Assembly (NCBI GenBank): GCA_902461565.1
Contig: CABPYL010000052.1
Span: 1-12,910 of the forward strand
Direction of reading: 5' to 3'
DNA length: 12,910 nt
From: an uncultured Porphyromonadaceae bacterium
Lineage (GTDB): Bacteria; Bacteroidota; Bacteroidia; Bacteroidales; Muribaculaceae
Numbering within the stretch: position 1 is the stretch's first letter; each line of letters opens with the position of its first letter. The notes under the pieces were generated by a model. That model was not told the DNA's origin, searched no databases, and saw nothing but the letters and a program-made list of their open reading frames with translations. A program made the translations under genes and the position numbers. Positions 7,240 through 12,910 of the stretch are shown piece after piece.

Positions 7240-7896
7240 ATGGATTTAACTGTATTGTACAATCTCACCTACGGGCTTTATGTCCTTGGTGCTTTCAAGG
7301 ATGGCCGCGCTGTCGGCTGCGTGGTGAACACCTGTTTTCAGGTAACGAGCGAGAACCCGTCGGTGGTTGTATCGCTCAATAAAAACAACTATACGCTCGA
7401 GGCAATCCGCGAGAACGGACGTTTCTCGCTTTCTATTTTAGCGGAGGACAGCGATCCGATGCTTATAGGCCGCTTCGGATTCGTGAGCAGTCGCGATAAC
7501 GAAAAGTACGAGTCTTTCGGATATGATGTTGTCGGATTTACGCCATGCGTTAAGGGTAAATTCTGCGGCCGGCTGATTCTGAAGGTGCTCCAGACGGTTG
7601 ACTGCGGCACGCACATGCTTGTTGTTGCGGCGGTGGAGGATACGGTACCCGGTAGCGGCAAGCCGATGACATATTCATATTATCACAATGTTATCAAGGG
7701 TAAAGCCCCTAAGAACGCTCCTACGTATCGTGCTGAAGATGACGCTAAGGCAACAGCCGGGAATATGGCAAAAAAACATCATTTCGAGTGCGATATATGC
7801 CACTATGTAGTAGAGACCGAGGAGGAGGAACTCCCGTCCGATTATGTATGCCCGGTATGCGGTGCCGATGTGTCGCATTTCCGGAAGATAGACTGA
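7240..7896 (+). CDS. Flavin reductase-rubredoxin fusion (high-molecular-weight rubredoxin type)
   Basis: A 218-residue cytoplasmic redox protein. Residues about 1-155 are a flavin reductase-like split-barrel domain that should bind FMN: it opens LYNLTYGLYVLGAF and continues through VNTCFQVTSENP and SVVVSLNKNNYT. A linker rich in Ala and Lys leads to a short rubredoxin domain at about 180-218 with CDIC (Cys184, Cys187) and CPVC (Cys204, Cys207) to bind one iron. Known fusions of this kind pass electrons from NADH through FMN to rubredoxin and on to flavodiiron oxygen or NO reductases; a role in oxygen or NO detoxification here is inference. The two Cys pairs are only 16 residues apart, closer to rubrerythrin-type than classical rubredoxin spacing, and the usual Trp before CPxC is replaced by Tyr202. 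It is transcribed alone, divergent from rpsA. Confidence 0.9.
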   Translation: MDLTVLYNLTYGLYVLGAFKDGRAVGCVVNTCFQVTSENPSVVVSLNKNNYTLEAIRENGRFSLSILAEDSDPMLIGRFGFVSSRDNEKYESFGYDVVGFTPCVKGKFCGRLILKVLQTVDCGTHMLVVAAVEDTVPGSGKPMTYSYYHNVIKGKAPKNAPTYRAEDDAKATAGNMAKKHHFECDICHYVVETEEEELPSDYVCPVCGADVSHFRKID

Positions 7897-7908
7897 TGGA
7901 ATATAAAA

Positions 7909-7946
7909 GAGGCTGCGCCGGATGGCACAGCCTCGATTTATTTTTT
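7909..7946 (+). terminator. Terminator after the flavin reductase gene, probably shared with the rpmB operon
   Basis: GAGGCTG and CAGCCTC form a stem extended by GCC/GGC across one C/A mismatch, with a GGAT loop (stem 7909-7934). On the plus strand it is followed by ATTTATTTTTT. It lies between convergent genes. Read on the minus strand it is followed by TTTTATATT, so it can also end the DUF4295 transcript. Confidence 0.85.
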
Positions 7947-7959
7947 GGGGGGAGGGGAT

Positions 7960-8109
7960 TTATTTCAAAGCGTCCTTCACTGCGTCGTTGGGCACCATTT
8001 CCTCTTTGAATACATAGGCGCCGGTTTTGGGCGAGCGAACCATTTTGATCACCTTGCTGTAGGTGCGGCCTTCGCCTTTCTGAAGGGTTGCGACGGTTTT
8101 CTTTGCCAT
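7960..8109 (-). CDS. DUF4295 small basic protein
   Basis: A 49-residue basic protein, MAKKTVATLQKGEGRTY through GAYVFKEEMVPNDAVKDALK, of the DUF4295 family, which is found in Bacteroidetes next to rpmG. Its position 13 nt after rpmG, its size and its charge suggest a ribosome-associated protein, but I know of no established function for it. It closes the rpmB-rpmG operon and ends about 26 bp before the shared terminator stem. In many Bacteroidetes ftsY follows this gene; here the next gene is convergent instead. Confidence 0.93.
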   Translation of the reverse strand: MAKKTVATLQKGEGRTYSKVIKMVRSPKTGAYVFKEEMVPNDAVKDALK

Positions 8110-8122
8110 ATCTCAGATGTTA

Positions 8123-8311
8123 TTATTTGATTTCTTTGTGGATGGTGTAGCGCTTGAGGATGGGGTTGTATTTCTTGAGTTCAAGACGCTCTGTAGTGTT
8201 CTTGCGGTTCTTGGTGGTAACGTAGCGGCTGGTGCCGGGCATGCCGGAAGCCTTATGTTCGGTGCACTCGAGGATTACCTGTACTCGGTTGCCTTTTGCT
8301 TTTTTTGCCAT
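8123..8311 (-). CDS. rpmG: 50S ribosomal protein L33
   Basis: A 62-residue L33 with the family core YVTTKNRKNTTERLELKKY and the end YTIHKEIK. It lies in the 50S subunit near the E site. Zinc-binding forms carry two CxxC pairs; here the positions read ECTEHK and NPILKR with a single cysteine, so this is the zinc-independent (C-minus) form. It follows rpmB by 22 nt and precedes the DUF4295 gene by 13 nt, so all three are probably one transcript. Confidence 0.97.
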   Translation of the reverse strand: MAKKAKGNRVQVILECTEHKASGMPGTSRYVTTKNRKNTTERLELKKYNPILKRYTIHKEIK

Positions 8312-8333
8312 AGTTTGCTGGAGTTAATGCGAT

Positions 8334-8597
8334 TTAGAAACCGATAATTTTGATGTCAGAGTCCTGCAGGTATCCTTTTTCAGCAGCCTGCATCATTGCT
8401 GCGTTCAAACCGAGTTTGTTGATAGTGCGCAGACCTGCTGCGGAGAGTGTGAGGCTGATCCACATTTCCTGCTCTACCCAATAGAATTTTTTGGTGAACA
8501 GGTTTGCATTGAATTTGCGTTTGGTGCGGCGTTTCGAATGCGAAACGTTATTGCCCACCATTGCTTTCTTGCCTGTGATTTGACAAATCTTTGACAT
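8334..8597 (-). CDS. rpmB: 50S ribosomal protein L28
   Basis: An 87-residue L28, a 50S subunit protein. The N-terminus MSKICQITGKKAMVGNNVSH matches the family's start, followed by KRRTKRKFNANLF and the SLTLSAAGLRTINKLGL segment. Only Cys5 is present, so no zinc site is expected. It is the first gene of the rpmB-rpmG-DUF4295 operon. The start at 8597 is set by the conserved N-terminus. A leader of about 125 nt with strong predicted secondary structure separates the promoter from the start codon, so control by leader structure, perhaps by a ribosomal protein, is plausible. Confidence 0.97.
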   Translation of the reverse strand: MSKICQITGKKAMVGNNVSHSKRRTKRKFNANLFTKKFYWVEQEMWISLTLSAAGLRTINKLGLNAAMMQAAEKGYLQDSDIKIIGF

Positions 8598-8650
8598 GGC
8601 TGTTAATCGTTTATCGTTATTTTTTCTTCTTTAAGCGTATGACTTTGCAC

Positions 8651-8718
8651 TGTGCGGTAGCGGTCTCATATCACGCGCGGGCGCATCATTCCTGCGCGCT
8701 TTTTTCGCTCACTGCACA
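8651..8718 (-). ncRNA. Candidate structured leader RNA of the rpmB operon
   Basis: On the minus strand the segment at 8706-8718 pairs with 8651-8662 through 12 base pairs, with one A/C mismatch and one bulged G. It closes over an inner hairpin with arms GCGCA (8693-8697) and TGCGC (8681-8685) and a 7-nt loop; CGCG-rich flanks can lengthen this helix. The outer stem begins about 4 nt after the predicted transcription start. Autoregulatory leaders are common for ribosomal-protein operons, but I recognise no described family here. It could also be a constitutive stabilising fold. Confidence 0.5.
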
Positions 8719-8728
8719 ATTCAGCGTG

Positions 8729-8760
8729 CAAAATAACGAAATATTTTTCATATAGCCAAA
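8729..8760 (-). promoter_or_regulatory. Predicted rpmB operon promoter
   Basis: On the minus strand TTATTTTG (8729-8736) matches TAnnTTTG at all but one position, and TTTG (8757-8760) lies 20 bp upstream. Transcription would start near 8722, just ahead of the leader stem. The 408-bp gap between rpmB and the lipoprotein gene at 9006 holds this promoter, the leader RNA, an A/T-rich stretch at about 8740-8850, and the plus-strand promoter region; I see no gene in it. Confidence 0.6.
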
Positions 8761-8871
8761 TTTTTATGATTCATCTGTTAATTTTTTTATTTTTCAGCCC
8801 TTGTGCCCGGTTGTTTATCAGCGGTCTATATATTTATATGTGCCCGAAGGTATTTTTGAAGGGATGTTCGC

Positions 8872-8922
8872 AAAAAAAATCCTTTTTTTGCATGGCTGCA
8901 TGCTAAAAAAATCCTAATTTTG
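8872..8922 (+). promoter_or_regulatory. Predicted promoter of the lipoprotein/DUF5723 operon with repeated A-tract motif
   Basis: TAATTTTG (8915-8922) matches TAnnTTTG exactly. The nearest TTTG (8887-8890) is 24 bp upstream, longer than the usual 19-21. Two copies of AAAAAAATCCT (8873-8883 and 8905-8915) lie 32 bp apart, about three helical turns, with the inverted repeat GCATG-GCTG-CATGC (8890-8903) between them. The second copy touches the -7 element, so a regulator could bind here. A further TAnnTTTG match at 8851-8858 lacks a -33 partner. The leader would be about 77 nt. Confidence 0.5.
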
Positions 8923-9005
8923 TAGCGGAACTCTATCTTGTCTGTTCTTTTGTGGACATTTAACTGAATTTATTATAACGCCAATCATATTAAAAAAACT
9001 ATTTT

Positions 9006-10793
9006 ATGAATTTTAAATTTGCAGCACGGCTGTTGGCGCTTGCAGGGCTGGCTTCCCTGACATCCTGCGTCGACGATGGCTACGACCTGAGCGATGTTGA
9101 CACAACCTCACGCTTTACGGTAGAGAATCTGGTTGTTCCTGTCAACATTGACGAACTAACCCTTAAGGATGTAATCACTTTCGACGATGACAGCAAAATA
9201 CAGCCTGTTACCATTGACGGAAAAACTTTTTATGCTCTCACGCAGGACGGCGACTTTACTTCCGATCCCATCTCGATAGCGGCTATCCACGCAGATGCCC
9301 CGCATATCAATTCGGTATCGCAGGTGCTTGATATCCTCGACGATATCATCCCCGCACCCAAGCGGGTTGCCAAGGCTCCCCAGGACTGGCTGACACAATC
9401 CTATAAAATCGACAATCTGTCGACGGAACTTAAATACGAGGTAAAAAATGTGGACGAGTCAATTATCAAGCTTGAATCCATTGCCACAAACGATATAAAG
9501 TTCGGCCTTGTTCTGGACGCTTCGGCAGTGAGCAGCATTTTTAATGTCAGCTTCCAGAATCTGGAAATCCAGCTGCCCAAAGGCCTCTCGGTATCTCCCA
9601 GTATCGGCAGCTACGATGCCTCAGAAGGTATATGGAGTATTCCTCAGTTAGACGTTACCGGCAACGAAGTGGAAATATCCCTCACAGCCAGCAGGGTGGA
9701 TCTCGAGGCCAACGGCTGCCATATCGAGCCCGACCGCACACTGTATCTCAACAGCGATTTAGGTGTTAAGTCTGGTGTTCTTACTCTCGCACTCCGCGAT
9801 CTGAGCCAAATCACATTTCCAACCTCCGTGCATTTTGTTCTGCACTTCATCGTAAGCGATATTGATGCAAAGGCTTTCTCGGGTGTGATAGAGTACAAGC
9901 TCGACGGCATGGATATCGACCCTGTGAATCTTACCGACATTCCCTCGTTCCTGGAAGGCCCCGAAACAGAAATCGGTCTTGCCAATCCTCAGATCTATCT
10001 GCAGGTTAATAATCCTGTGGCAGGCGACAAACTTGAATGCAGCACCGGCATAAGCCTGACCCCGATGTACGACGGCAGCGACGTGAAAAAGAGCTATATG
10101 CCCGACAACGGTGCTATCATCATCGGCTACAATGCCGGAGTGGATGGTCCGTACAATTTTGTTATGGCACCTATGAACGAAGGCCTCAACAAGCCTGCCG
10201 ATTTTGCAAGCTCGCTGCAGTTCGTGCAGTTCACAGGTCTGCGCGATATCCTTAAGGCCGACCGAGCCGCCGGTCAGCAAGGCCTGCCGGACCATATCGG
10301 CATAAGCCTTATCGACCCGATGATTCCGCAGCAGCATATCACCGACTTTACCCTTGGCCGCACCCTTCCGGGCGTAAAAGGCAAGTATGAACTCGTGGCT
10401 CCTCTGGCGCTTACAAACGGCTCTACCATTGTGTACAGCGACCGTGAGACCGGCTGGGGCAGCGATATAGAGGATATTACGGTGGAGAAGCTGAGAATTA
10501 CCCTCACAGTAACCAACAATTGTCCCGTAGGCGTCGAGCTGGCTGCTTATCCTTTGGATAAGAACGGCAACCGCATTGGCAATGTGGAGGTGAAAAGCAC
10601 CCTCATCGAAGCAGACACTTCCAACCAGGAAGTTACTATCGAACTGAGCGGCGAGGTGAAAGGCCTCGACGGTGTCGAATATGTGGCAACGGCCAATGCC
10701 GGAGCTTCCGAAATAGCTCTCAGTCCCGATATGTCGATTACACTTGGTAATATCCGTGCGGTTGTTTCCGGATATTTTGAAAAAGAACTTTAA
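9006..10793 (+). CDS. Large lipoprotein of unknown function, paired with a DUF5723 barrel
   Basis: A 595-residue lipoprotein. Its signal sequence ends in LASLTSC, with Cys21 as the lipid-bearing residue. The next residues, VDDGYDLSDVD, are acidic, which suggests display on the cell surface in Bacteroidetes. The remainder is rich in beta-strand patterns (IKLESIATNDIKFGLVLDAS, EISLTASRVDLEANG, ITLTVTNNCPVGVELAAYPL), as in stacked beta-sandwich domains, with no catalytic motif that I can see. There are almost no cysteines in the mature part. I recognise no named family. The 15-bp gap to the DUF5723 gene argues for a joint role, perhaps a lipoprotein that caps or uses the barrel; this is inference. 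Confidence 0.88.
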   Translation: MNFKFAARLLALAGLASLTSCVDDGYDLSDVDTTSRFTVENLVVPVNIDELTLKDVITFDDDSKIQPVTIDGKTFYALTQDGDFTSDPISIAAIHADAPHINSVSQVLDILDDIIPAPKRVAKAPQDWLTQSYKIDNLSTELKYEVKNVDESIIKLESIATNDIKFGLVLDASAVSSIFNVSFQNLEIQLPKGLSVSPSIGSYDASEGIWSIPQLDVTGNEVEISLTASRVDLEANGCHIEPDRTLYLNSDLGVKSGVLTLALRDLSQITFPTSVHFVLHFIVSDIDAKAFSGVIEYKLDGMDIDPVNLTDIPSFLEGPETEIGLANPQIYLQVNNPVAGDKLECSTGISLTPMYDGSDVKKSYMPDNGAIIIGYNAGVDGPYNFVMAPMNEGLNKPADFASSLQFVQFTGLRDILKADRAAGQQGLPDHIGISLIDPMIPQQHITDFTLGRTLPGVKGKYELVAPLALTNGSTIVYSDRETGWGSDIEDITVEKLRITLTVTNNCPVGVELAAYPLDKNGNRIGNVEVKSTLIEADTSNQEVTIELSGEVKGLDGVEYVATANAGASEIALSPDMSITLGNIRAVVSGYFEKEL

Positions 10794-10808
10794 GCCATTC
10801 AAGCCATT

Positions 10809-12185
10809 ATGAAAAGAATATCACGTTTTCTCGCAATCGGTGGCATGATGGCCGCCGCAACCATCGCAAGTGCCCAAAACTCCAATTCGGGCTATTTTGT
10901 AGATGGTTACACATTCCGTTATCAGCTAAATCCCGCCTTTGCCGGCATGCACGGTTTCGTGGCTATTCCGGGTCTGGGCAATGTAAATGCGGGCATCCGC
11001 GGCAACCTCGGTGTATCCGATGTGCTGTACAAAGTGAACGGGCGTACGGCTCTGTTCACCAATCCCAATGTGGGTGTAAATGAATTTCTGGACAAGGTGA
11101 AAGACCGCTCCAAATTTGTAGTTAACACTCGCGTGAATATCCTCGGCGTAGGATTCAAGGGTTTTGGCGGCTACAACGCCATTACTGTCGGCGTGCGCGC
11201 CCAGGCCGGCGCAGGCATTCCCAAATCTTTCTTCCGGCTTGCCAAGGAGGGCATCCGCAACGATACTTATGATATAAAGGACCTGCAGGCGCATGCGAAC
11301 GCATATGCCGAAATTGCTCTTAACCATTCGCGCTTCATCGACCAGTTGCCCGGCCTGCGCGCAGGCGTAGCGCTTAAATTCCTTATAGGCGCGGGCAATG
11401 TGGACGCATATTTCAACGAGGCCGACCTTACGCTCGGCACAGATTCCTGGACTGCTCGCACCAACGCTGAGGTTTACGCCTCGATGCCCAAAATGCAGTT
11501 CGAGGAAGACGTGAACAACAAAGGGAACCGCTATGTGAGCGGCGTGAACTTCGACGGCACCGATGGCATAAAGCCTCAGGGCTACGGCGCCGCCATCGAC
11601 CTCGGTGCTTCGTACCACTGGAACGATTTCGATTTCTCCGCTGCGGTGCTCGACTTAGGTTTCATCAGTTACAGCAACACTAAACTGGCAACTACCAATG
11701 GCACGAGATTAGTTGACACCGATTCCTTTGTTTTTAGCCCAAACGATGATGCGCCTAACTCGTTCGACAACGAAATAGACCGTCTTGGCGACGATCTGAA
11801 GAACCTTTACCAGCTTGATAACGCCGGAGATGTAGGTTCGCGTACGGTCGGCCTTGGCGCGACGCTCAATTTGGGCGCGCAGTACACGTTGCCGGTGTAC
11901 AAACCCGTAAAATTCGGTCTGCTCTATACAGGCCATTTCAACGGCGACATGAGCTGGAATGAGGCACGTTTGTCGGCCAACTACGCTCCTTGCAAAGTTT
12001 TCGCTATCGGCATAAACGGCTGGGCCGGAACTTTCGGCATGGGATACGGCTGGATTATCAGTGTACATCCCAAGGGATTCAACCTGTTCCTGTCCAGCGA
12101 CGCATCGCTCGGCAAGGTTTCAAAGCAGTTTGTTCCTCTGAGTTCCAACGCACAGTTCAACTTCGGCATCACGTTCCCGTTCTGA
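10809..12185 (+). CDS. DUF5723 family outer-membrane beta-barrel protein
   Basis: A 458-residue exported protein with a signal peptide ending IASAQ. The N-terminal mature part reads SGYFVDGYTFRYQLNPAFAG, typical of DUF5723. The NPAFAG motif also recalls PorP/SprF proteins, barrels tied to type IX secretion and gliding. Gly-rich amphipathic strands run to the end (VKFGLLYTGHFNGDMSW, KVFAIGINGWAGTFGMGYGW), and the last residues FGITFPF end in Phe, as barrels do. It follows the 595-residue lipoprotein by 15 bp; the gap carries a direct repeat AAGCCATT (10792-10799 and 10801-10808). No gliding or T9SS genes are visible in this window, so a role as a transport or anchoring barrel for the lipoprotein is only inferred. 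Confidence 0.9.
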   Translation: MKRISRFLAIGGMMAAATIASAQNSNSGYFVDGYTFRYQLNPAFAGMHGFVAIPGLGNVNAGIRGNLGVSDVLYKVNGRTALFTNPNVGVNEFLDKVKDRSKFVVNTRVNILGVGFKGFGGYNAITVGVRAQAGAGIPKSFFRLAKEGIRNDTYDIKDLQAHANAYAEIALNHSRFIDQLPGLRAGVALKFLIGAGNVDAYFNEADLTLGTDSWTARTNAEVYASMPKMQFEEDVNNKGNRYVSGVNFDGTDGIKPQGYGAAIDLGASYHWNDFDFSAAVLDLGFISYSNTKLATTNGTRLVDTDSFVFSPNDDAPNSFDNEIDRLGDDLKNLYQLDNAGDVGSRTVGLGATLNLGAQYTLPVYKPVKFGLLYTGHFNGDMSWNEARLSANYAPCKVFAIGINGWAGTFGMGYGWIISVHPKGFNLFLSSDASLGKVSKQFVPLSSNAQFNFGITFPF

Positions 12186-12204
12186 TATCCGCTCCATAGC
12201 TATA

Positions 12205-12239
12205 CAGCACCCCCGCGCCATATCGGCACGGGGGTGCTG
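12205..12239. terminator. Hairpin between convergent genes
   Basis: CAGCACCCCCG and CGGGGGTGCTG pair perfectly over 11 bp, with GCC/GGC continuing the stem inward around ATATC. It lies 19 bp after the DUF5723 stop and 16 bp after the stop of the convergent membrane-protein gene. Neither side has a T tract, so it may act as a bidirectional 3'-end stabiliser or a weak terminator. Confidence 0.7.
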
Positions 12240-12255
12240 CTGTCGTTGGGGGGCC

Positions 12256-12669
12256 TTAACGTTGTGCGGGATCAGAAACCGAGAAATCGCCAGGTGCCAC
12301 AGGCTCTACGCTTTCGGCATCGGCAGCTTCGCGCAGGAATGCACCGGCATCGGTATAGTTTGCGTCCAGGGTAGGTTCGAATGGCGATATGAATGGGTCG
12401 GGTAGCACGCCTTTGTTGGCAGGATCGTAATAGGCTCCGTCCTGGTTGAAGTAGTCGTAAGTCGCCACGGCGGCTTGTTTCGGTTGTTCGGGACGTTCGC
12501 CTACAATGCTGTTCCCCAGCACGTAGCAGGCTACGCCGAAAGTGAGGCCGAGGAATACTGCAGCACAGTATTTTATGTAATTTGGTGTGGCGGGTATGTC
12601 GTCTGGTACGGGAGGAACATTGTTCACTTTGCCGGCAGGTGTGTTTGCTTTAAAATCTTCTGTTGCCAT
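12256..12669 (-). CDS. Small single-pass membrane protein of unknown function
   Basis: A 137-residue protein with one transmembrane segment at about residues 34-56 (CAAVFLGLTFGVACYVLG), a Pro-rich N-terminal part (NNVPPVPDDIPATPNY) and an acidic C-terminal part with Pro, Asp and Tyr (YDYFNQDGAYYDP, PDPFISPFEPT). The 33-residue N-terminus lacks a cleavable signal, so it is probably anchored in the inner membrane; the basic/acidic balance around the segment does not settle the topology. I do not recognise the family. It lies downstream of alaS with a terminator in between, and no clear promoter is visible in the remaining 36 bp, so it may depend partly on read-through. Composition and codon use look ordinary for the window. 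Confidence 0.75.
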   Translation of the reverse strand: MATEDFKANTPAGKVNNVPPVPDDIPATPNYIKYCAAVFLGLTFGVACYVLGNSIVGERPEQPKQAAVATYDYFNQDGAYYDPANKGVLPDPFISPFEPTLDANYTDAGAFLREAADAESVEPVAPGDFSVSDPAQR

Positions 12670-12702
12670 GATTAGAGGAGTTAAATCGTATTTATAATTC
12701 TA

Positions 12703-12739
12703 ACAACAAAAACCCCCGTCGGGTTGTCCGGCAGGGGTG
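12703..12739 (-). terminator. Intrinsic terminator of alaS
   Basis: On the minus strand CCCCTGCCGG and CCGACGGGG form a G/C-rich stem with one wobble and small bulges around ACAAC. GTTTTTGTTGTT follows. It lies about 25 bp after the alaS stop codon. Confidence 0.8.
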
Positions 12740-12764
12740 GCAAAGAGATATAATTATGTAATGC

Positions 12765-12910
12765 TTATCGGAGAGCTTCGGCGAGTTTGTCGAATGCCGT
12801 TGGCAGTCCGTCTCCGTCCTTGCCTCCGGCCTGAGCGAAACCGGGCTGACCGCCGCCGCCGCCCTTGATGCACTTGGCGGCTTCGCGGACGAGTGTCGAG
12901 GCGTTGAGGC
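12765..12910 (-). CDS. alaS: Alanyl-tRNA synthetase, C-terminal end only
   Basis: The last 47 residues of AlaS, which charges tRNA-Ala with alanine in the cytoplasm; the start lies beyond the window. The visible part begins LNASTLVREAAK and contains the Gly-run motif KGGGGGQP followed by GFAQAGGKDGDGL, the hallmark of the DHHA1 domain at the end of AlaS, and then an ordinary C-terminal helix to the stop. The catalytic and editing domains are not in view. A terminator follows directly. Identity rests on this short but very characteristic motif. Confidence 0.93.
   Translation of the reverse strand, partial: LNASTLVREAAKCIKGGGGGQPGFAQAGGKDGDGLPTAFDKLAEALR

Noticed and set aside
6993..7382. 129-residue open frame crossing the rpsA/flavin reductase gap
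   Set aside because: It runs through the rpsA promoter and overlaps the conserved flavin reductase start in another frame.
8681..8703. Plus-strand intrinsic terminator (GCGCA/TGCGC hairpin followed by a T run)
   Set aside because: No plus-strand transcript is expected here, because the flavin reductase gene already ends at a good terminator. The hairpin fits better as part of the minus-strand rpmB leader.
9759..10802. 347-residue open frame opposite the large lipoprotein gene
   Set aside because: It is a shadow of a gene that has a lipobox, a promoter and an operon partner; it has no recognisable motif.
1..12910. Mobile elements, CRISPR arrays, tRNA or rRNA genes
   Set aside because: No transposase or integrase frames, spaced short repeats or cloverleaf/rRNA-like segments were seen; the only tandem repeat is coding.

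Overview
The window reads as chromosomal DNA of a member of the Bacteroidales, most likely Muribaculaceae-like. The grounds are the small DUF4295 gene directly after rpmG, BACON-type and DUF5723 proteins, lipoproteins with acidic residues just after the lipobox cysteine, and several promoters that fit the Bacteroidetes sigma pattern TTTG - about 20 bp - TAnnTTTG. Shine-Dalgarno sequences are mostly absent, as is usual there. The family placement is inference; no 16S or other marker lies in the window.

Layout from left to right. (1) 1-811, minus: pheS, cut by the window edge. (2) 937-4961, minus: a three-gene operon encoding a small outer-membrane beta-barrel, a secreted LRR/caspase-like protease with a repetitive Pro/Glu/Ala tail, and a BACON-like lipoprotein. 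It has a good promoter at its head and a hairpin at its end. (3) 5190-6971, minus: rpsA (ribosomal protein S1, six S1 domains) with a strong intrinsic terminator and its own promoter. (4) 7240-7896, plus: a flavin reductase fused to a short rubredoxin domain, divergent from rpsA. (5) 7960-8597, minus: rpmB-rpmG-DUF4295, a ribosomal-protein operon with a structured leader. (6) 9006-12185, plus: a large lipoprotein followed 15 bp later by a DUF5723 outer-membrane barrel. (7) 12256-12669, minus: a small single-pass membrane protein of unknown family. (8) 12765-12910, minus: the 3' end of alaS.

Most of the window is translation housekeeping (pheS, rpsA, rpmB, rpmG, alaS). Between these genes lie two envelope modules of unknown function. 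The caspase operon is the most interesting: a barrel, a predicted exported cysteine protease with an intact His/Cys dyad, and a lipoprotein are cotranscribed with short or overlapping junctions, which suggests one envelope-located proteolytic or signalling system. The second module pairs an unrecognised lipoprotein with a barrel that resembles PorP/SprF at its N-terminus. No mobile elements, CRISPR arrays, tRNA or rRNA genes were seen.
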